Shown here: piece after piece, positions 38,638-49,751 of the stretch
How the letters are laid out: each line of letters opens with the position of its first letter
Position numbering within the stretch: the stretch's first letter is position 1
Assembly (NCBI GenBank): GCA_903834135.1
Contig: CAILHZ010000020.1
Span: 1 to 64,000, forward strand
DNA length: 64,000 nt
Reading direction: 5' to 3'
Origin: an uncultured Opitutia bacterium
GTDB taxonomy: Bacteria; Verrucomicrobiota; Verrucomicrobiia; Opitutales; Opitutaceae
Program-made: the position numbers and the translations under genes
Notes under the pieces: generated by a model
Databases searched by the model: none
Told to the model about the DNA's origin: nothing
The model's input: only the letters and a program-made list of their open reading frames with translations

Positions 38638-39488
38638 GGTTGTGCTTCTAGTTTAACATGAATTGCACCGTTTGATGAGTGACGGCTTGTATCTACTGGC
38701 CAAAGAGAAAGTAGTGCAGCTACAAATAATAAAATACCCACCCAGCCAAAGCGTTTAGCAATTAACTTACCATTCAGTCTTAGGATAAGGGCAACCGAGT
38801 AGGCTACCCACACACTACACGTTACAATAAGTTTAAATACACTTACACTTGCAAAGTCATGGGTCCAATACACTGAACCAACTATGAGTGAGATGGCTAA
38901 AATAAGTACCCCAGAAACAAGTAGGCGCAGTCCAATTTGGTCCAAATCTATTACGGAGGGTAAAAAAGAAAACCAGCCGCCTATGCGTTTAGATTTTAGG
39001 GAATACAGACGTAAAAGATATAGCGCCGAAGTAAGAGCAAGTAGTGCGAAAACTCCATAGCTAAACAGTGCTATTGCTGCATGAAATTCTATCCATGGAT
39101 TGTTGCCAAAAATATGAGCTCTACGTGTTGCGTCAAAATCGGGCAAAAGTAGAGAACTGAGTGTGAGTGCTGCCGCTAAGCACGAAGTGAAGTAGCCCAG
39201 TAAACTGGAGCGAAAGGTTACCCCAATTACTAAGTACAGGGTAATTGCAGACCAAGCGGTAAACTGAAAAATTTCAAATGAGTTTCCTAATGGACAACCA
39301 CCAACGGCGTGGCCTCGAACACCAAGTCCCATGAGTTGTAAAAGGTAGCCTGCGGTAATAACTGCATACATTGTTACCCCGGATGGACGCCCGCCTTTAA
39401 TAAGTGATAAGGTGCCTAATATTAAACCGGTGAGGTAAAATGCACCTGCAGCCCATAGCCATTCTCGGTCAGTTAAAACAGCGAACAT
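38634..39488 (-). CDS. CcsA/HemX-like cytochrome c assembly membrane protein
   Basis: Polytopic protein; EFHAAIALFSYGVFALLALTSALYLLR; four-bp overlap with hemA. Confidence 0.85.
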   Translation of the reverse strand: MFAVLTDREWLWAAGAFYLTGLILGTLSLIKGGRPSGVTMYAVITAGYLLQLMGLGVRGHAVGGCPLGNSFEIFQFTAWSAITLYLVIGVTFRSSLLGYFTSCLAAALTLSSLLLPDFDATRRAHIFGNNPWIEFHAAIALFSYGVFALLALTSALYLLRLYSLKSKRIGGWFSFLPSVIDLDQIGLRLLVSGVLILAISLIVGSVYWTHDFASVSVFKLIVTCSVWVAYSVALILRLNGKLIAKRFGWVGILLFVAALLSLWPVDTSRHSSNGAIHVKLEAQP

Positions 39489-39537
39489 AAAATGACCTTA
39501 GACTGACTTGCCTTGTGTTGCAAGCCAGTCACACATC

Positions 39538-40716
39538 CTAGGCTTTACTTCTGCGCCAAGTGGCAATGTACATGCCATTTGCATCAACAGCCTGGGGCCA
39601 TAAGAAGAGGCTACCCGGTTTTGATAGAGGGTCAGCTGGAAGTCCATTTACTGTCTTTAATTCAGGGATAAATTCGGGGTTTGCTGCAGTAAAGGCATCG
39701 AAAATACCGGTGGTTTCAGCATGCGTTAATGTACATACTGCATACATGAGTAGTCCGCCTGGTTTAACGAGCTCGGAAACTTGTTTTAACAGTGCCGCTT
39801 GAATAACTGCTAGTTCTTTAATGTCTTCAACAGTTACACTCCAGCGCGCATGTGGATTACGTCTCCATGTGCCGATACCTGAGCATGGAGCATCCAGTAA
39901 AATACCATCGAACTTTGTTTTAAATGGAAGTTTTCCAGGTAACATAACACCTGGATTTTTTGGATCTTCAATTTTTTGACCACCATCCCAAGGCTTGGAG
40001 CGGTAGTTAAATACTTTGGCCCTTTTAGCACGAGTCTTTAGTACATCCAGGCGTCTTAATGAACGATCTGTTGCCCAGACAACGCCCTTATTTTGCAGTA
40101 GATCTGCGATATGAAGTGTTTTGCCACCTTCGCCCGAACATGCGTCCCACCAGGTTTCACCTGGTTTTGGTGAAGCAATAACACTTACTAATTGAGAGGA
40201 TAGATCTTGGATCTGAAAATCTCCATTTTTGAAACTTTGAGATAAAAATAAATCGCGAGATCCTTTATAGCGTATCGAATCTGGTGAAGAGGGAGCTGCG
40301 ATACAATCACCCAACGCCATCATGAGTTTTGAACCGTGACCAGGACGTGCTCTAAGCCACAAGGGAGGCTCTTGTTGCAACTGGCGTATAAATTCAGGTG
40401 TCACTGTCATTTCTGACTTAAGCCACTCAGGAACTGCGAGTGCAGCCAGTGCAGGTTCTTTGATCGACTTAGGATCTTTTGCAAAATTTATACTGAGTTC
40501 AACAGCTTGCTCTACTTGTGCTTCACGACTGACTTTTGAATTAAGCCAGCCAAACCAGCGGAAGTATGCAAATACTGCGCGACTGACTTCACGGCGCTCT
40601 GTGCCGATCAAGTATTGTTTTTCCACGAAGTAGCGCTTAAGCGCCATGTCGGCAGGAAAATCAGCTGTAGTGGCAGTCACGATTTGTGCTGCGTGGGAGA
40701 GGGTACGTTGATTCAT
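39538..40716 (-). CDS. RsmB/NOP family RNA m5C methyltransferase
   Basis: FQIQDLSSQLVSVIASPKPGETWWDACSGEGGKTLHIADLL; GILLDAPCSGIGTWRRNPHARW; AVCTLTHAE. Confidence 0.92.
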   Translation of the reverse strand: MNQRTLSHAAQIVTATTADFPADMALKRYFVEKQYLIGTERREVSRAVFAYFRWFGWLNSKVSREAQVEQAVELSINFAKDPKSIKEPALAALAVPEWLKSEMTVTPEFIRQLQQEPPLWLRARPGHGSKLMMALGDCIAAPSSPDSIRYKGSRDLFLSQSFKNGDFQIQDLSSQLVSVIASPKPGETWWDACSGEGGKTLHIADLLQNKGVVWATDRSLRRLDVLKTRAKRAKVFNYRSKPWDGGQKIEDPKNPGVMLPGKLPFKTKFDGILLDAPCSGIGTWRRNPHARWSVTVEDIKELAVIQAALLKQVSELVKPGGLLMYAVCTLTHAETTGIFDAFTAANPEFIPELKTVNGLPADPLSKPGSLFLWPQAVDANGMYIATWRRSKA

Positions 40717-43700
40717 TTTTTTCGAGACCAGGATTTTTCCTGCTTTAATTCCAGGCGCCTTGCCTCGAACTGCACTCCAGCTACAGCGGAGTGTCCGCGT
40801 AGTTTCTGAAATGCTTGTGCATTAATTTTCCAAGAAAGTGCTGAGCTAACCTCTGCGATAGGAGTAGCTTTGTCGGGGAATAGAAAAGCGAACTCAAGTC
40901 GGGTGTCCCCGGTTTCTTTACCCACTGTATCGCGCAAGAGACTTAAAAATTGAGGAGCCGTAGGATCTTCTGGCTTAAGAAGCCATGTGACTTTTTTGAT
41001 CTGGGACGAAACGTAGTTATCTAGGGCGTAGCATTCTTTAACATTAATGCGTGCTCCCTCAGTTCCAGCAATGATATTACCTGCAACCACTACTGATGCA
41101 TTCTCAGCAAGTATGGAACCGTAGGCTGCGTAGGCATCCGCAAACATATTCAGTGCCACGGTGGATTTACGTGTTGTTAAATTAAACGAAGCCCACGGTC
41201 TATTGTCTTTTTTAGAGAGCCGTTTTGCAATTGAGCCAACAATACCGCATAGGCGAAATTCAGTTTTACTGGTCTGCTGGGTCAGTACTTCAGGAAGGAA
41301 GCTATCGAGTGCTTCTGTGATTCCTGCGTAGGGATCAAGCGGATGCCCAGAAATGTAAAACCCGAGTAGTTCTTTCTCGTAAAGAAGTCTATTGGCCTGC
41401 GTAAGTTTACGTTCAGGTGTAGTAGCACTTTGTGATTTCGATTTTGCCGTTTGTTTCGAGGCACTTTCTCCAGAGAGTCCCAGGAAAGAATCATCATTTG
41501 ATGCTGTACTTGTTAAGCGAGCAGCTCCTTTTTTAGTATGCTTAAGTATTTCAGCATACTCTTTAGCAAGGCGTGGAAGTTCGGGTACTTCTACGGGTGC
41601 TTCAACAAAATCAAATAACATAGCCTCAACGGGTTTCTCGGGCTTAGCTGCATTAGCTGACTCTTTTCTTAAAGCTGGATATTTACGCTGAAGTTCCCCT
41701 AAAGCAGACAGGGCATCATCAATACGACCAAATAAAATAGAGGGATCTTCTTTGCTAAAATCGAAAGCACCTGTTGCAGCTAAATTCTCAAGGACTCGCT
41801 TATTAACAGCGCGGCCATCTACGCGAATCAGTAAATCATCAAAGTCTTTGTATGAGCCATTCTTTTCACGCTCTTCGATGATACGCTTTGCTGCGAGTTC
41901 ACCGACACCTTTAATACCAGCTAGACCAAAGCGAATTTTAGTTCCTACAGGAGTAAAGGCTTCACGCGATTCATTTACATCTGGTCCTAAGACTTGGATT
42001 CCAATTGCCCCGCAATCTGCAACAAAGTGAGACACCTTGTCGGCGTTTCCTAGTTCAGCGCTTAACATAGCTGCCATGAACTGCACAGGGTAGTTCGCTT
42101 TTAAGAAACCGGTTTGATAACTCAAAATAGCGTAGGCTGCTGAGTGAGATTTATTAAAACCGTAACCTGCGAACTTATTTAAAATATCGAAAATTGCGTT
42201 CGCTGTTTTCGCATCAATTGCGTGTAGCTTAGCTGCGCCATCTACAAACTTAGTTCTTTCTTGGGCCATTGCATCAGCATCTTTCTTACCCATTGCACGC
42301 CTTAACATGTCTGCGCCACCTAAAGTGTAGCCTGCAATGACTTTAGCTGCCTCCATTACCTGCTCTTGGTAGACCATGACCCCGTAGGTTTCACGACATA
42401 CCTCTTCAAGGAGAGGATGAGGGAATGTAACCGTACTTGGATCTTTTTTACCCCGGATATAATCAGGGATCCAGTCCATCGGGCCTGGTCTGTACAGTGC
42501 AATCAGTGCAATAATTTCATCTATTGAGGAAAGTCCTAATTGACGGCAAAGATTTTGCATGCCGCCTGATTCCAATTGGAAAACACCTGTTGTTTTTCCG
42601 GAAGTTAAAAGCTTAAACGTTTTTGCATCATCAAACGGAATTGCCTCGATATCAAAGGAAGGATTTTCGGTACGTCTAATATTGTCTACAGCATCTGCAA
42701 TAACTGTTAAGGTTTTTAGACCTAAAAAGTCCATCTTAAGTAACCCCAGTTTGCCGATTGCGTTCATATCAAACTGAACGGTCACGTCACCTTCTTGTAG
42801 GGTCAGGGGAACGAATTCTTCAAGGGGCTGATCTGAGATAATAATACCTGCAGCATGCTTACCGGTATTACGGACCATGCCCTCAAGTACGGTTGCTTCT
42901 TCAAAGATTTTTTTGGCAACAGGATTTCCTGCAATTTCAGTTCTTAACTCAGTGGATTTAGCAACCGCATCTGCGAGCGTAATATTGAGTTCATCAGGAA
43001 TCATCTTTGCTAAACGATCTGCGTCAGCAAAAGGCACATTGTGTACACGTGCGACGTCACGGATAACCATCTTTGCTCCCATTGTGCCGTAGGTGATAAT
43101 ATTGGCTACACACTGGTCGCCATATTTTTTACGTACGTAGTCAATAACTTCACCCCTTCGGCGCATGCAAAAATCGATATCAAAGTCTGGAGGTGAAACA
43201 CGCTCTGGATTAAGGAAGCGCTCGAAGAGAAGCTTAAAGCGAAGTGGATCTAGATTAGTGATACCTAGTACGTAAGCTACAATACAGCCAGCGCCCGAAC
43301 CACGCCCTGGACCAACCGGAATACCTTGAGACCTAGCCCATGCAATAAAATCCCAGACTACTAAGAAGTAATCAATGAATCCTGTTTTAGCGATTACGCT
43401 GAGTTCGAAATCTAAACGATCGGATAAGGTTTTTTGTAAGCTATCCACTGCTGCAGTGGAGTTGTAAGATAAGTTATAGCGTTTTTTTAGACCCTCTAAA
43501 CAAAGTACACGTAAATAATCTAAGCGGTCACCTTTGACTTCAGGGGGCAGGGGATACTTAGGATATCGCTCACTGCCTTTGGGAAATGGAATTGAAATGT
43601 CGCACATCTCTGCAACAGCCTGCGTATTGATTACAGATTCAGGTACCTCGATAAAGAGGCGTTCCATTTCTTCACGAGACTTTAAATAAAATTCTTCGGT

Positions 43701-44483
43701 GCTAAAGTGCATCCGATCTTTATCCTCTAATTTTGCACCCGTTTGAATACAGAGCATGGCATCATGCGGACCTGCATCGGTTGCATTCACATAATGCACG
43801 TCATTAGAGCAGACGACTTTGAGTTTAAATTCTTCAGCCAGTTTGAGCAGTAAGGGGATTATCTTTTTTTGCTCATAAATGCCATGATCTTGAATTTCGA
43901 CAAAATAGTTTTCACGGCCGAAAATATCCACAAAGCGTGCTAAGGCCCTGCGTGCTTCCTCCCACTTGTCGTTCATGAGGTAGTAGGGAACAAGCGAAGC
44001 TAGGCAGCCAGTGAACCCAATTAAACCCTCAGAATACTTGGCTAACGTAGCAAAATCGGTTCTAGGCTTATAATAAAACCCCTTTAAGTGAGCGTCTGAC
44101 ACTAATTTAAGTAAGTTTTGGTAGCCTTTCATGTTCTTGGCTATCAAGCCCAAGTGAAAGATCGACTTACCCTCATCAGACCTTCCGTGGCGTTCGGTTC
44201 TAGAGCCTTCTACTAAATAGAGCTCACAACCTAGAATTGGTTTGATGCCTTTAGCTTTCGCTGTGTTATAGAAGTCTATGGCTCCGAACAAGTTACCATG
44301 GTCCGTTAAGGCAATAGCCTTCATTCCGAGTTGAACGGCTTTTTCAGTTAAGCGGTCAATTCGGCATGCCCCGTCCAGTAAGCTGTAGTCGCTATGGACA
44401 TGGAGATGGACAAAATTCTTATCGGCAGACGACACGATACCAGCCAAGCATGAGAGGGAGTCCGTGCAAGTGTTAAACCACAC
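40713..44483 (-). CDS. dnaE: DNA polymerase III subunit alpha
   Basis: PHP domain HLHVHSDYSLLDGACRIDRL; PGRGSGAGCIVAYVLGIT, PPDFDIDFCMRRRGEVIDYV; C-terminal OB fold. True start may be a downstream GTG near 44432. Confidence 0.97.
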   Translation of the reverse strand: MWFNTCTDSLSCLAGIVSSADKNFVHLHVHSDYSLLDGACRIDRLTEKAVQLGMKAIALTDHGNLFGAIDFYNTAKAKGIKPILGCELYLVEGSRTERHGRSDEGKSIFHLGLIAKNMKGYQNLLKLVSDAHLKGFYYKPRTDFATLAKYSEGLIGFTGCLASLVPYYLMNDKWEEARRALARFVDIFGRENYFVEIQDHGIYEQKKIIPLLLKLAEEFKLKVVCSNDVHYVNATDAGPHDAMLCIQTGAKLEDKDRMHFSTEEFYLKSREEMERLFIEVPESVINTQAVAEMCDISIPFPKGSERYPKYPLPPEVKGDRLDYLRVLCLEGLKKRYNLSYNSTAAVDSLQKTLSDRLDFELSVIAKTGFIDYFLVVWDFIAWARSQGIPVGPGRGSGAGCIVAYVLGITNLDPLRFKLLFERFLNPERVSPPDFDIDFCMRRRGEVIDYVRKKYGDQCVANIITYGTMGAKMVIRDVARVHNVPFADADRLAKMIPDELNITLADAVAKSTELRTEIAGNPVAKKIFEEATVLEGMVRNTGKHAAGIIISDQPLEEFVPLTLQEGDVTVQFDMNAIGKLGLLKMDFLGLKTLTVIADAVDNIRRTENPSFDIEAIPFDDAKTFKLLTSGKTTGVFQLESGGMQNLCRQLGLSSIDEIIALIALYRPGPMDWIPDYIRGKKDPSTVTFPHPLLEEVCRETYGVMVYQEQVMEAAKVIAGYTLGGADMLRRAMGKKDADAMAQERTKFVDGAAKLHAIDAKTANAIFDILNKFAGYGFNKSHSAAYAILSYQTGFLKANYPVQFMAAMLSAELGNADKVSHFVADCGAIGIQVLGPDVNESREAFTPVGTKIRFGLAGIKGVGELAAKRIIEEREKNGSYKDFDDLLIRVDGRAVNKRVLENLAATGAFDFSKEDPSILFGRIDDALSALGELQRKYPALRKESANAAKPEKPVEAMLFDFVEAPVEVPELPRLAKEYAEILKHTKKGAARLTSTASNDDSFLGLSGESASKQTAKSKSQSATTPERKLTQANRLLYEKELLGFYISGHPLDPYAGITEALDSFLPEVLTQQTSKTEFRLCGIVGSIAKRLSKKDNRPWASFNLTTRKSTVALNMFADAYAAYGSILAENASVVVAGNIIAGTEGARINVKECYALDNYVSSQIKKVTWLLKPEDPTAPQFLSLLRDTVGKETGDTRLEFAFLFPDKATPIAEVSSALSWKINAQAFQKLRGHSAVAGVQFEARRLELKQEKSWSRKK

Positions 44484-44559
44484 GAGTAAAAACCATTGAC
44501 TGCCTCGCTTTTGGGCTACCTAATCAACCTTTTAACACCTGAAATCGTACAGTTGAACC

Positions 44560-44757
44560 ATGTCCATCGAAATCAAAATTCGTAAGAACGAGCCTATTGA
44601 CCGCGCATTACGTCGCATGAAAAAGAAGCTCGACCGTGAGAACATCATCAAAGGTGTTCGCGCAAAGCGTTACTATGAAAAGCCATGCGAAAAGCGTCGA
44701 CGCAAAGAGAAGGTTATGGCCTTCACCGCGATGCTACGCCGCCGCTACGATAGCTAA
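44560..44757 (+). CDS. rpsU: 30S ribosomal protein S21
   Basis: IEIKIRKNEPIDRALRRMKKKLDRENIIKGVRAKRYYEKPCEKRRRK. Confidence 0.97.
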   Translation: MSIEIKIRKNEPIDRALRRMKKKLDRENIIKGVRAKRYYEKPCEKRRRKEKVMAFTAMLRRRYDS

Positions 44758-44781
44758 GGTATCGGATCAAATTTTAGTCCT

Positions 44782-44816
44782 AACCCTCCTTCTTGATAAG
44801 ACGGAGGGTTTTTTCA
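44782..44816 (+). terminator. Rho-independent terminator of rpsU
   Basis: AACCCTCC ttcttgataagac GGAGGGTTTTTT. Confidence 0.88.
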
Positions 44817-44819
44817 TTT

Positions 44820-45851
44820 TTAGGCTAATTCCTCAATCCAGCGCTTATGGGGTCCAGATAGGATGACAGTACTGAGTTTGTTAAGGGGAACCCACACTAA
44901 GTCAGGCTTTAACTTCTTTTTTACACGACTTAGCCTGTAAATAGATTCAACCATCTGAAAGCGTGTAATCGTACGTACTTTTTTTACGATTAAATCAGAG
45001 GCTTTAAGGTCTGACTCAGAGATACCTACTTGATCTTGTGTAGGTAATTCATGAATACCGGACAAGCGCTTTGCTTTAGCTGTTGCTTTATGCAGTAAAA
45101 TATTTCCATCCTTAATACACCAGATGCGGTAAATTTCTTTTTTCTCTATTTTTTTCTGAGTGAGTTTAGGAAAATTTTCCGGATTTTCTTTTGTGCCTTT
45201 ACAGAAATTTTTCACTGGGCAGAGTAGACATTCAGGACTTCTGCGGTGACACACTGTAGCGCCCAGTTCCATCATCGCTTGATTATGGTCTCCCGGATTA
45301 TCAGTGTTAACTAAAGCCTGGCCTAGTGGAGCAAAATATTTTGAAGCTGTTGCACTATCTGTAAATTCACGGCTATTTGCAGTTAGACGTGATAAAATAC
45401 GAACTACGTTTCCATCTACACATGCTAATGGTTCTTTAAACGAGATACTTGTAATGGCAGCAGTTGTGTAGGGGCCAACACCAGGTAGTTCTAGCCAAGC
45501 CTCAGGTGTCTTAGGGATTTGAGGCATAGCAACTAAGGCTTTAGCTAGCTTATGAATATTGCGAGCGCGTGTGTAGTAGCCTAGGCCTTCCCAGAGTTTT
45601 AAGACCTTTTCAGGCGTTGCTTTAGAGAGTGCCTCAAAGGTGGGTAGTTCATCTACCCAGCGGTGAAAATAGGGTAAGGCTGTTTTAATCTGAGTTTGCT
45701 GAAGCATGAACTCGCTTAAAACGGTTTTATACAACGTAGGCTCTATTCGCCAGGGGAGTACTCTTGCATGGGTGTGGTACCACCTTAAAAGGGCCTCTTG
45801 GAAGGCCTTTTTATGGAATATGAGCTCCTCTGATGCGGTTTTAGCCATCAC
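44820..45851 (-). CDS. mutY: A/G-specific adenine glycosylase
   Basis: LPWRIEPTLYKTVLSEFMLQQTQIKTALPYFHRW; LPGVGPYTTAAITSISF; FeS motif CHRRSPECLLCPVKNFC. Confidence 0.95.
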   Translation of the reverse strand: MMAKTASEELIFHKKAFQEALLRWYHTHARVLPWRIEPTLYKTVLSEFMLQQTQIKTALPYFHRWVDELPTFEALSKATPEKVLKLWEGLGYYTRARNIHKLAKALVAMPQIPKTPEAWLELPGVGPYTTAAITSISFKEPLACVDGNVVRILSRLTANSREFTDSATASKYFAPLGQALVNTDNPGDHNQAMMELGATVCHRRSPECLLCPVKNFCKGTKENPENFPKLTQKKIEKKEIYRIWCIKDGNILLHKATAKAKRLSGIHELPTQDQVGISESDLKASDLIVKKVRTITRFQMVESIYRLSRVKKKLKPDLVWVPLNKLSTVILSGPHKRWIEELA

Positions 45852-45941
45852 CTCTTATCGCTGAGGGAACTACGGCTTCATGCAAGTCTCTATTCTCAGC
45901 GCTTGCCCTTTTGCCTTAATTTTGCGGCCATTATAGGGTTC

Positions 45942-46949
45942 ATGCCAAAGAAAAACACAGAGCAAGAGCAAGTTCCTAAGAAGTTAGCCATCTATACGGT
46001 TAAGTTAGAAAACGCCCAGATGGATACCTTGCACTCCCTTTTAAAATTAAAGGGTTGGGAGAGCTTTGAAGTCCCGTATGCGCGCTTTGCTTATAAAGGA
46101 CTAAATTGTAATGTCACTGCCTACGAAAGCCGTAAGGTTGTAATCGCTGGTAAAGGGACAGAGGACTTCGTGATTAATATTTTGGAACCTGAAGTCACTA
46201 AAGCTCCTAAACTTGGTTATGATGAAGTGCTACACCCCGACTGGTTTGAAGCGCATGCTGGTTTAGATGAAAGCGGTAAGGGTGATTTTTTTGGTCCTGT
46301 GGTTGCAGCTACCGTCATTGCTGACCGAGCTGCGATTGATGCATGGATTAAAGCAGGAGTAAAAGATTCTAAAAAAATTGCTGATACTCAGATTGTTAAA
46401 TTAGAGAAAATTATTTTAGGTACACCAGGTGTTATAGTTGAGACCTGTTTTTGTGGCATGCGTAAGTATAATGAATTAATGCTTAAGCCTGAAGCTAATT
46501 TGAATCGCTTACTGGCCTGGCAGCACGCCACAGCACTTGCTAAGGCACTGTCGAAGAAAACAGTGCCTTGGGGTTTACTGGATCAATTTACAGAGCAGCC
46601 CTTGGTACAAAAAGAACTCGTGACTAAGGGAGTGAAGGACTTTGAGTTAAGAATGCGAACGAAGGCTGAAGAAGATCCTGTCGTTGCTGCTGCCTCAGTG
46701 ATTGCACGTGCAGAATTCGTCAGACAAATGCATGGTCTGTCTAAAAAGTTTGGGGCAAAACTGCAAAAGGGTGCTGGGCCATTAGTCAAAGACCAAGCTA
46801 TTGATATTATTCGCCGTTTTGGTGCACCTGCACTGCATGATTTTGCTAAACTACATTTTAGAACGGCGTATGAAGTCGTATCTTCAGAGGGAAAATTAGG
46901 CGAGTTGCCTCTGAAGGAACCTAAAGAAAAAACTGAGTGGGGAAAATAA
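45942..46949 (+). CDS. rnhC: Ribonuclease HIII
   Basis: HAGLDESGKGDFFGPVVAATVIADRAAI after an N-terminal TBP-like domain; AAASVIARAEFV. Start ATG at 45942. Confidence 0.93.
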   Translation: MPKKNTEQEQVPKKLAIYTVKLENAQMDTLHSLLKLKGWESFEVPYARFAYKGLNCNVTAYESRKVVIAGKGTEDFVINILEPEVTKAPKLGYDEVLHPDWFEAHAGLDESGKGDFFGPVVAATVIADRAAIDAWIKAGVKDSKKIADTQIVKLEKIILGTPGVIVETCFCGMRKYNELMLKPEANLNRLLAWQHATALAKALSKKTVPWGLLDQFTEQPLVQKELVTKGVKDFELRMRTKAEEDPVVAAASVIARAEFVRQMHGLSKKFGAKLQKGAGPLVKDQAIDIIRRFGAPALHDFAKLHFRTAYEVVSSEGKLGELPLKEPKEKTEWGK

Positions 46950-46950
46950 T

Positions 46951-47718
46951 ATGCCCAAGCGCCGCCAACTTCGTGCGTTTGATATTAAGCAAATCGAAGG
47001 TCTCGAGGGTTTGCTGGGCGTAGATGAAGCAGGCCGCGGTGCTTTGGCAGGTCCTGTGGTGGCTGGGGCTGTCTTAGTAAGTAAGGAATTTTTAGAAAGT
47101 AAGTGGGCTTCAACTCAAGGGGGCCGAGTAAATGATTCAAAACAACTTAGTTCAGAGGAACGTGAAGCACTTTGGGCTGAATTTGAAAAATTGATGCATC
47201 ATGGATTAATTCATGCTCACTATGGTGTGGCATCAGTGGGTGAGATTGAGACGCTTAATATTTTAGGTGCAACAAAGTTAGCTATGAAGCGTGCTTTAGA
47301 GGGAATCTATCCTGCAGAATTATTTACAAAACGAACTGAGCCTGATTTATTTTCTTCCTTTGAGGAACGCTCAGCTTTTAAGCCGTCAGTCTCATGTAAA
47401 ATTTTAGTCGATGGCTTAGCGTTACGTCATTTCCCTTATCCGCATACAGGGGTTGTTAAAGGGGATGCAAGGTCACTGTGTATTGCGATGGCTTCAATTG
47501 TAGCTAAAGTAACACGTGATCGATTGATGATTAAATTGGATAAAAAATATCCAGGCTATGGTTTTTCTCAGCATAAAGGCTACGGCACTGAAGAGCATCG
47601 CCTAGCGCTTCTTAAACTAGGGCGTAGCACTGAGCATCGGGAACTCTTCTTAAGGAAATTATTTGCCGAGCATGTAGATCCTTCACAAATGGATTTTCTT
47701 GCCCAACAACAAGACTAA
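46951..47718 (+). CDS. rnhB: Ribonuclease HII
   Basis: LLGVDEAGRGALAGPVVAGAVLV; IASIVAKVTRDRLMIKLDKKYPGYGFSQHKGYGTEEHRLAL. Confidence 0.95.
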   Translation: MPKRRQLRAFDIKQIEGLEGLLGVDEAGRGALAGPVVAGAVLVSKEFLESKWASTQGGRVNDSKQLSSEEREALWAEFEKLMHHGLIHAHYGVASVGEIETLNILGATKLAMKRALEGIYPAELFTKRTEPDLFSSFEERSAFKPSVSCKILVDGLALRHFPYPHTGVVKGDARSLCIAMASIVAKVTRDRLMIKLDKKYPGYGFSQHKGYGTEEHRLALLKLGRSTEHRELFLRKLFAEHVDPSQMDFLAQQQD

Positions 47719-47770
47719 TCTTCCTGCGGTTGACCTTACGTATAAGCTCTCTTACTGTTTGCTTTAACAC

Positions 47771-48955
47771 ATGGCAGGAAAGAAAAATACTTCACTTGAT
47801 AGAGTATTGGGCCGCTTAGACTCGTTAGATTCTGTTAATCTTGCGAACTTAGTGCAGCGCCTTGCTCGTGAGCGTGGGCTTTTTGAAGAGATTTTTAATA
47901 CCTTACAAGAAGGCGTTCTTGTCATAGATCCCGAGGGTACAATTGAGTATGCTAATGAATCGGCTCATAGTTTAATTGGAGTCAGTGAGGATGATTTAGA
48001 AGGCGGAATTTTATGGAAATTTTTACCAGGTCTTAGGCCTTCAATGGGTACGGCAATGGAGCCTGAGGACGGAGGCTCTCCTGTAATTGCTTCACGTGAA
48101 TTTGAGTTAACCTATCCTAAGCCACGTACGCTACGTTTGTATATGGTTCCTTTTAGAGCAGGTACTCGAGAAGTGAAGCGCAGGTATGTTGTTATTTTAT
48201 CTGATATTACACGAGATAAAGAGGCGACTGGTCAGCGCATAGAAGATGAACGTACCTCCTCAATTTTACTTTTAGCAGGTGGGGTAGCTCATGAGTTGGG
48301 TAATCCACTTAATTCTCTGACAATTCATTTGCAGCTTATGGAGCGTAAGCTCAAGAAGTTAAAAGCAAATTCAGAGAGTGATTCGATTGCTGAATCTGTA
48401 AAAATTTGCCGCGATGAAGTGCAGCGGCTAGACGGAATTATTAAAAACTTTCTTGAAGCTATTCGTCCTCAGGTTCCCGATTTAAGCGAAACCAATTTAG
48501 CCGACGTTTTATCTGAAGTGTTAAAGGTGCAAAAACAAGAAATTGCTGACCGTGGAATAGTCATTGAGGCTGAAGCTTCCGCTTCTCTACCGGTTGTCAT
48601 GGCTGACAAAAATCAGATTAAGCAGGTTTTCTTCAATCTCACTAAAAATGCGATGGAAGCGATGCAACCCGGCGGCAAGTTGCGTATTCGCTCAGGTATA
48701 GATGATGAGTCAGTCTATCTTTTAATTGGTGATAGTGGTACTGGTATAAAGCAAGATGACTTAGTGAAGTTATTTCAGCCTTATCACACCACAAAGACTG
48801 GAGGCCATGGCCTAGGTCTTATGATTGTGCAGCGTATTATGCGAGCACACGGTGGCCAAGTTGGCATTGAGAGTAAAGAGGGAGTAGGGACTGTCGTTAC
48901 CCTACAATTTCCTCGTAAAGATAAACGTGTAAGAATGTTACACGGTGGTATTTAA
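47771..48955 (+). CDS. PAS-domain sensor histidine kinase
   Basis: [28 protein letters not shown]-box [45 protein letters not shown]. No obvious TM segment. Confidence 0.93.
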   Translation: MAGKKNTSLDRVLGRLDSLDSVNLANLVQRLARERGLFEEIFNTLQEGVLVIDPEGTIEYANESAHSLIGVSEDDLEGGILWKFLPGLRPSMGTAMEPEDGGSPVIASREFELTYPKPRTLRLYMVPFRAGTREVKRRYVVILSDITRDKEATGQRIEDERTSSILLLAGGVAHELGNPLNSLTIHLQLMERKLKKLKANSESDSIAESVKICRDEVQRLDGIIKNFLEAIRPQVPDLSETNLADVLSEVLKVQKQEIADRGIVIEAEASASLPVVMADKNQIKQVFFNLTKNAMEAMQPGGKLRIRSGIDDESVYLLIGDSGTGIKQDDLVKLFQPYHTTKTGGHGLGLMIVQRIMRAHGGQVGIESKEGVGTVVTLQFPRKDKRVRMLHGGI

Positions 48956-48971
48956 TCTAAGCTAGCCAAAC

Positions 48972-49751
48972 TTATTTGGCTAAGGATTCTGAGTTCGAAG
49001 TCGCTAAAAGATTTTTGATGACAATAGTCTGTGTCTCGGATTTTGACCCAATTTTTAAACGTACTTGAACAGGAATTTCATCTGAGGTGATACCTAATTG
49101 AGAAATCATTGGATCAGGAGAGATGGTTTCTCCAGGGGCAATTTTTAGCACATCAGGGTGAATTGCAAAATTACCTAGATCTGAATTAAAATCCATAATC
49201 GAAACAGTGATCGGACTTGTACTCGTATTTTGTAGAGTAAAATGAATGGTCACTGGAGGCATTGGACTGCCGACTGCTGCCTTGGCGCGTAGGTAGGCCA
49301 TAGCTTCATCGTTCTCCATGCCGCTAATATCAGCCATTTGCTGTCTACCATCGCCACTATTGCCGCCGCGTAGTGCGCTAAACATTCCTCGCCTAGTATT
49401 ACCATCTTCTGGTGAAGCTCCTCCTCCAATGCCATCGCCACCACCTAAAAAGGCTGTATCTTTTGTGCCGGAGCTCTTTGCATTCTTAGAAGCATCTGCA
49501 TCTGCTTTAATTGTAGCAGCTTTTCTTCCTTTACCTATTCCACGGCTAATAGTGATCGTAGCCACTAGTTTATCACTAAAAAAGGCGTGAGCCCCCTTCA
49601 TCGCTACAGGTCGTTCGCCCATATTAACCGCTTGTGCGAGTTCGTCTGTTGGACGGCGTTCTTGACAACCTTCTGTCAGTAAAAGGCAGCTTGCGGTTGC
49701 AATAAGGCTTAAATTTAGAACAAAACGAGAATGTCTAAAGCGGTTCATCAT
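48972..49751 (-). CDS. Hypothetical lipoprotein
   Basis: Signal peptide with LLLTEGCQE lipobox-like site; Gly-rich middle; C-terminal IHFTLQNTSTSPITVSI... beta domain. Confidence 0.6.
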   Translation of the reverse strand: MMNRFRHSRFVLNLSLIATASCLLLTEGCQERRPTDELAQAVNMGERPVAMKGAHAFFSDKLVATITISRGIGKGRKAATIKADADASKNAKSSGTKDTAFLGGGDGIGGGASPEDGNTRRGMFSALRGGNSGDGRQQMADISGMENDEAMAYLRAKAAVGSPMPPVTIHFTLQNTSTSPITVSIMDFNSDLGNFAIHPDVLKIAPGETISPDPMISQLGITSDEIPVQVRLKIGSKSETQTIVIKNLLATSNSESLAK

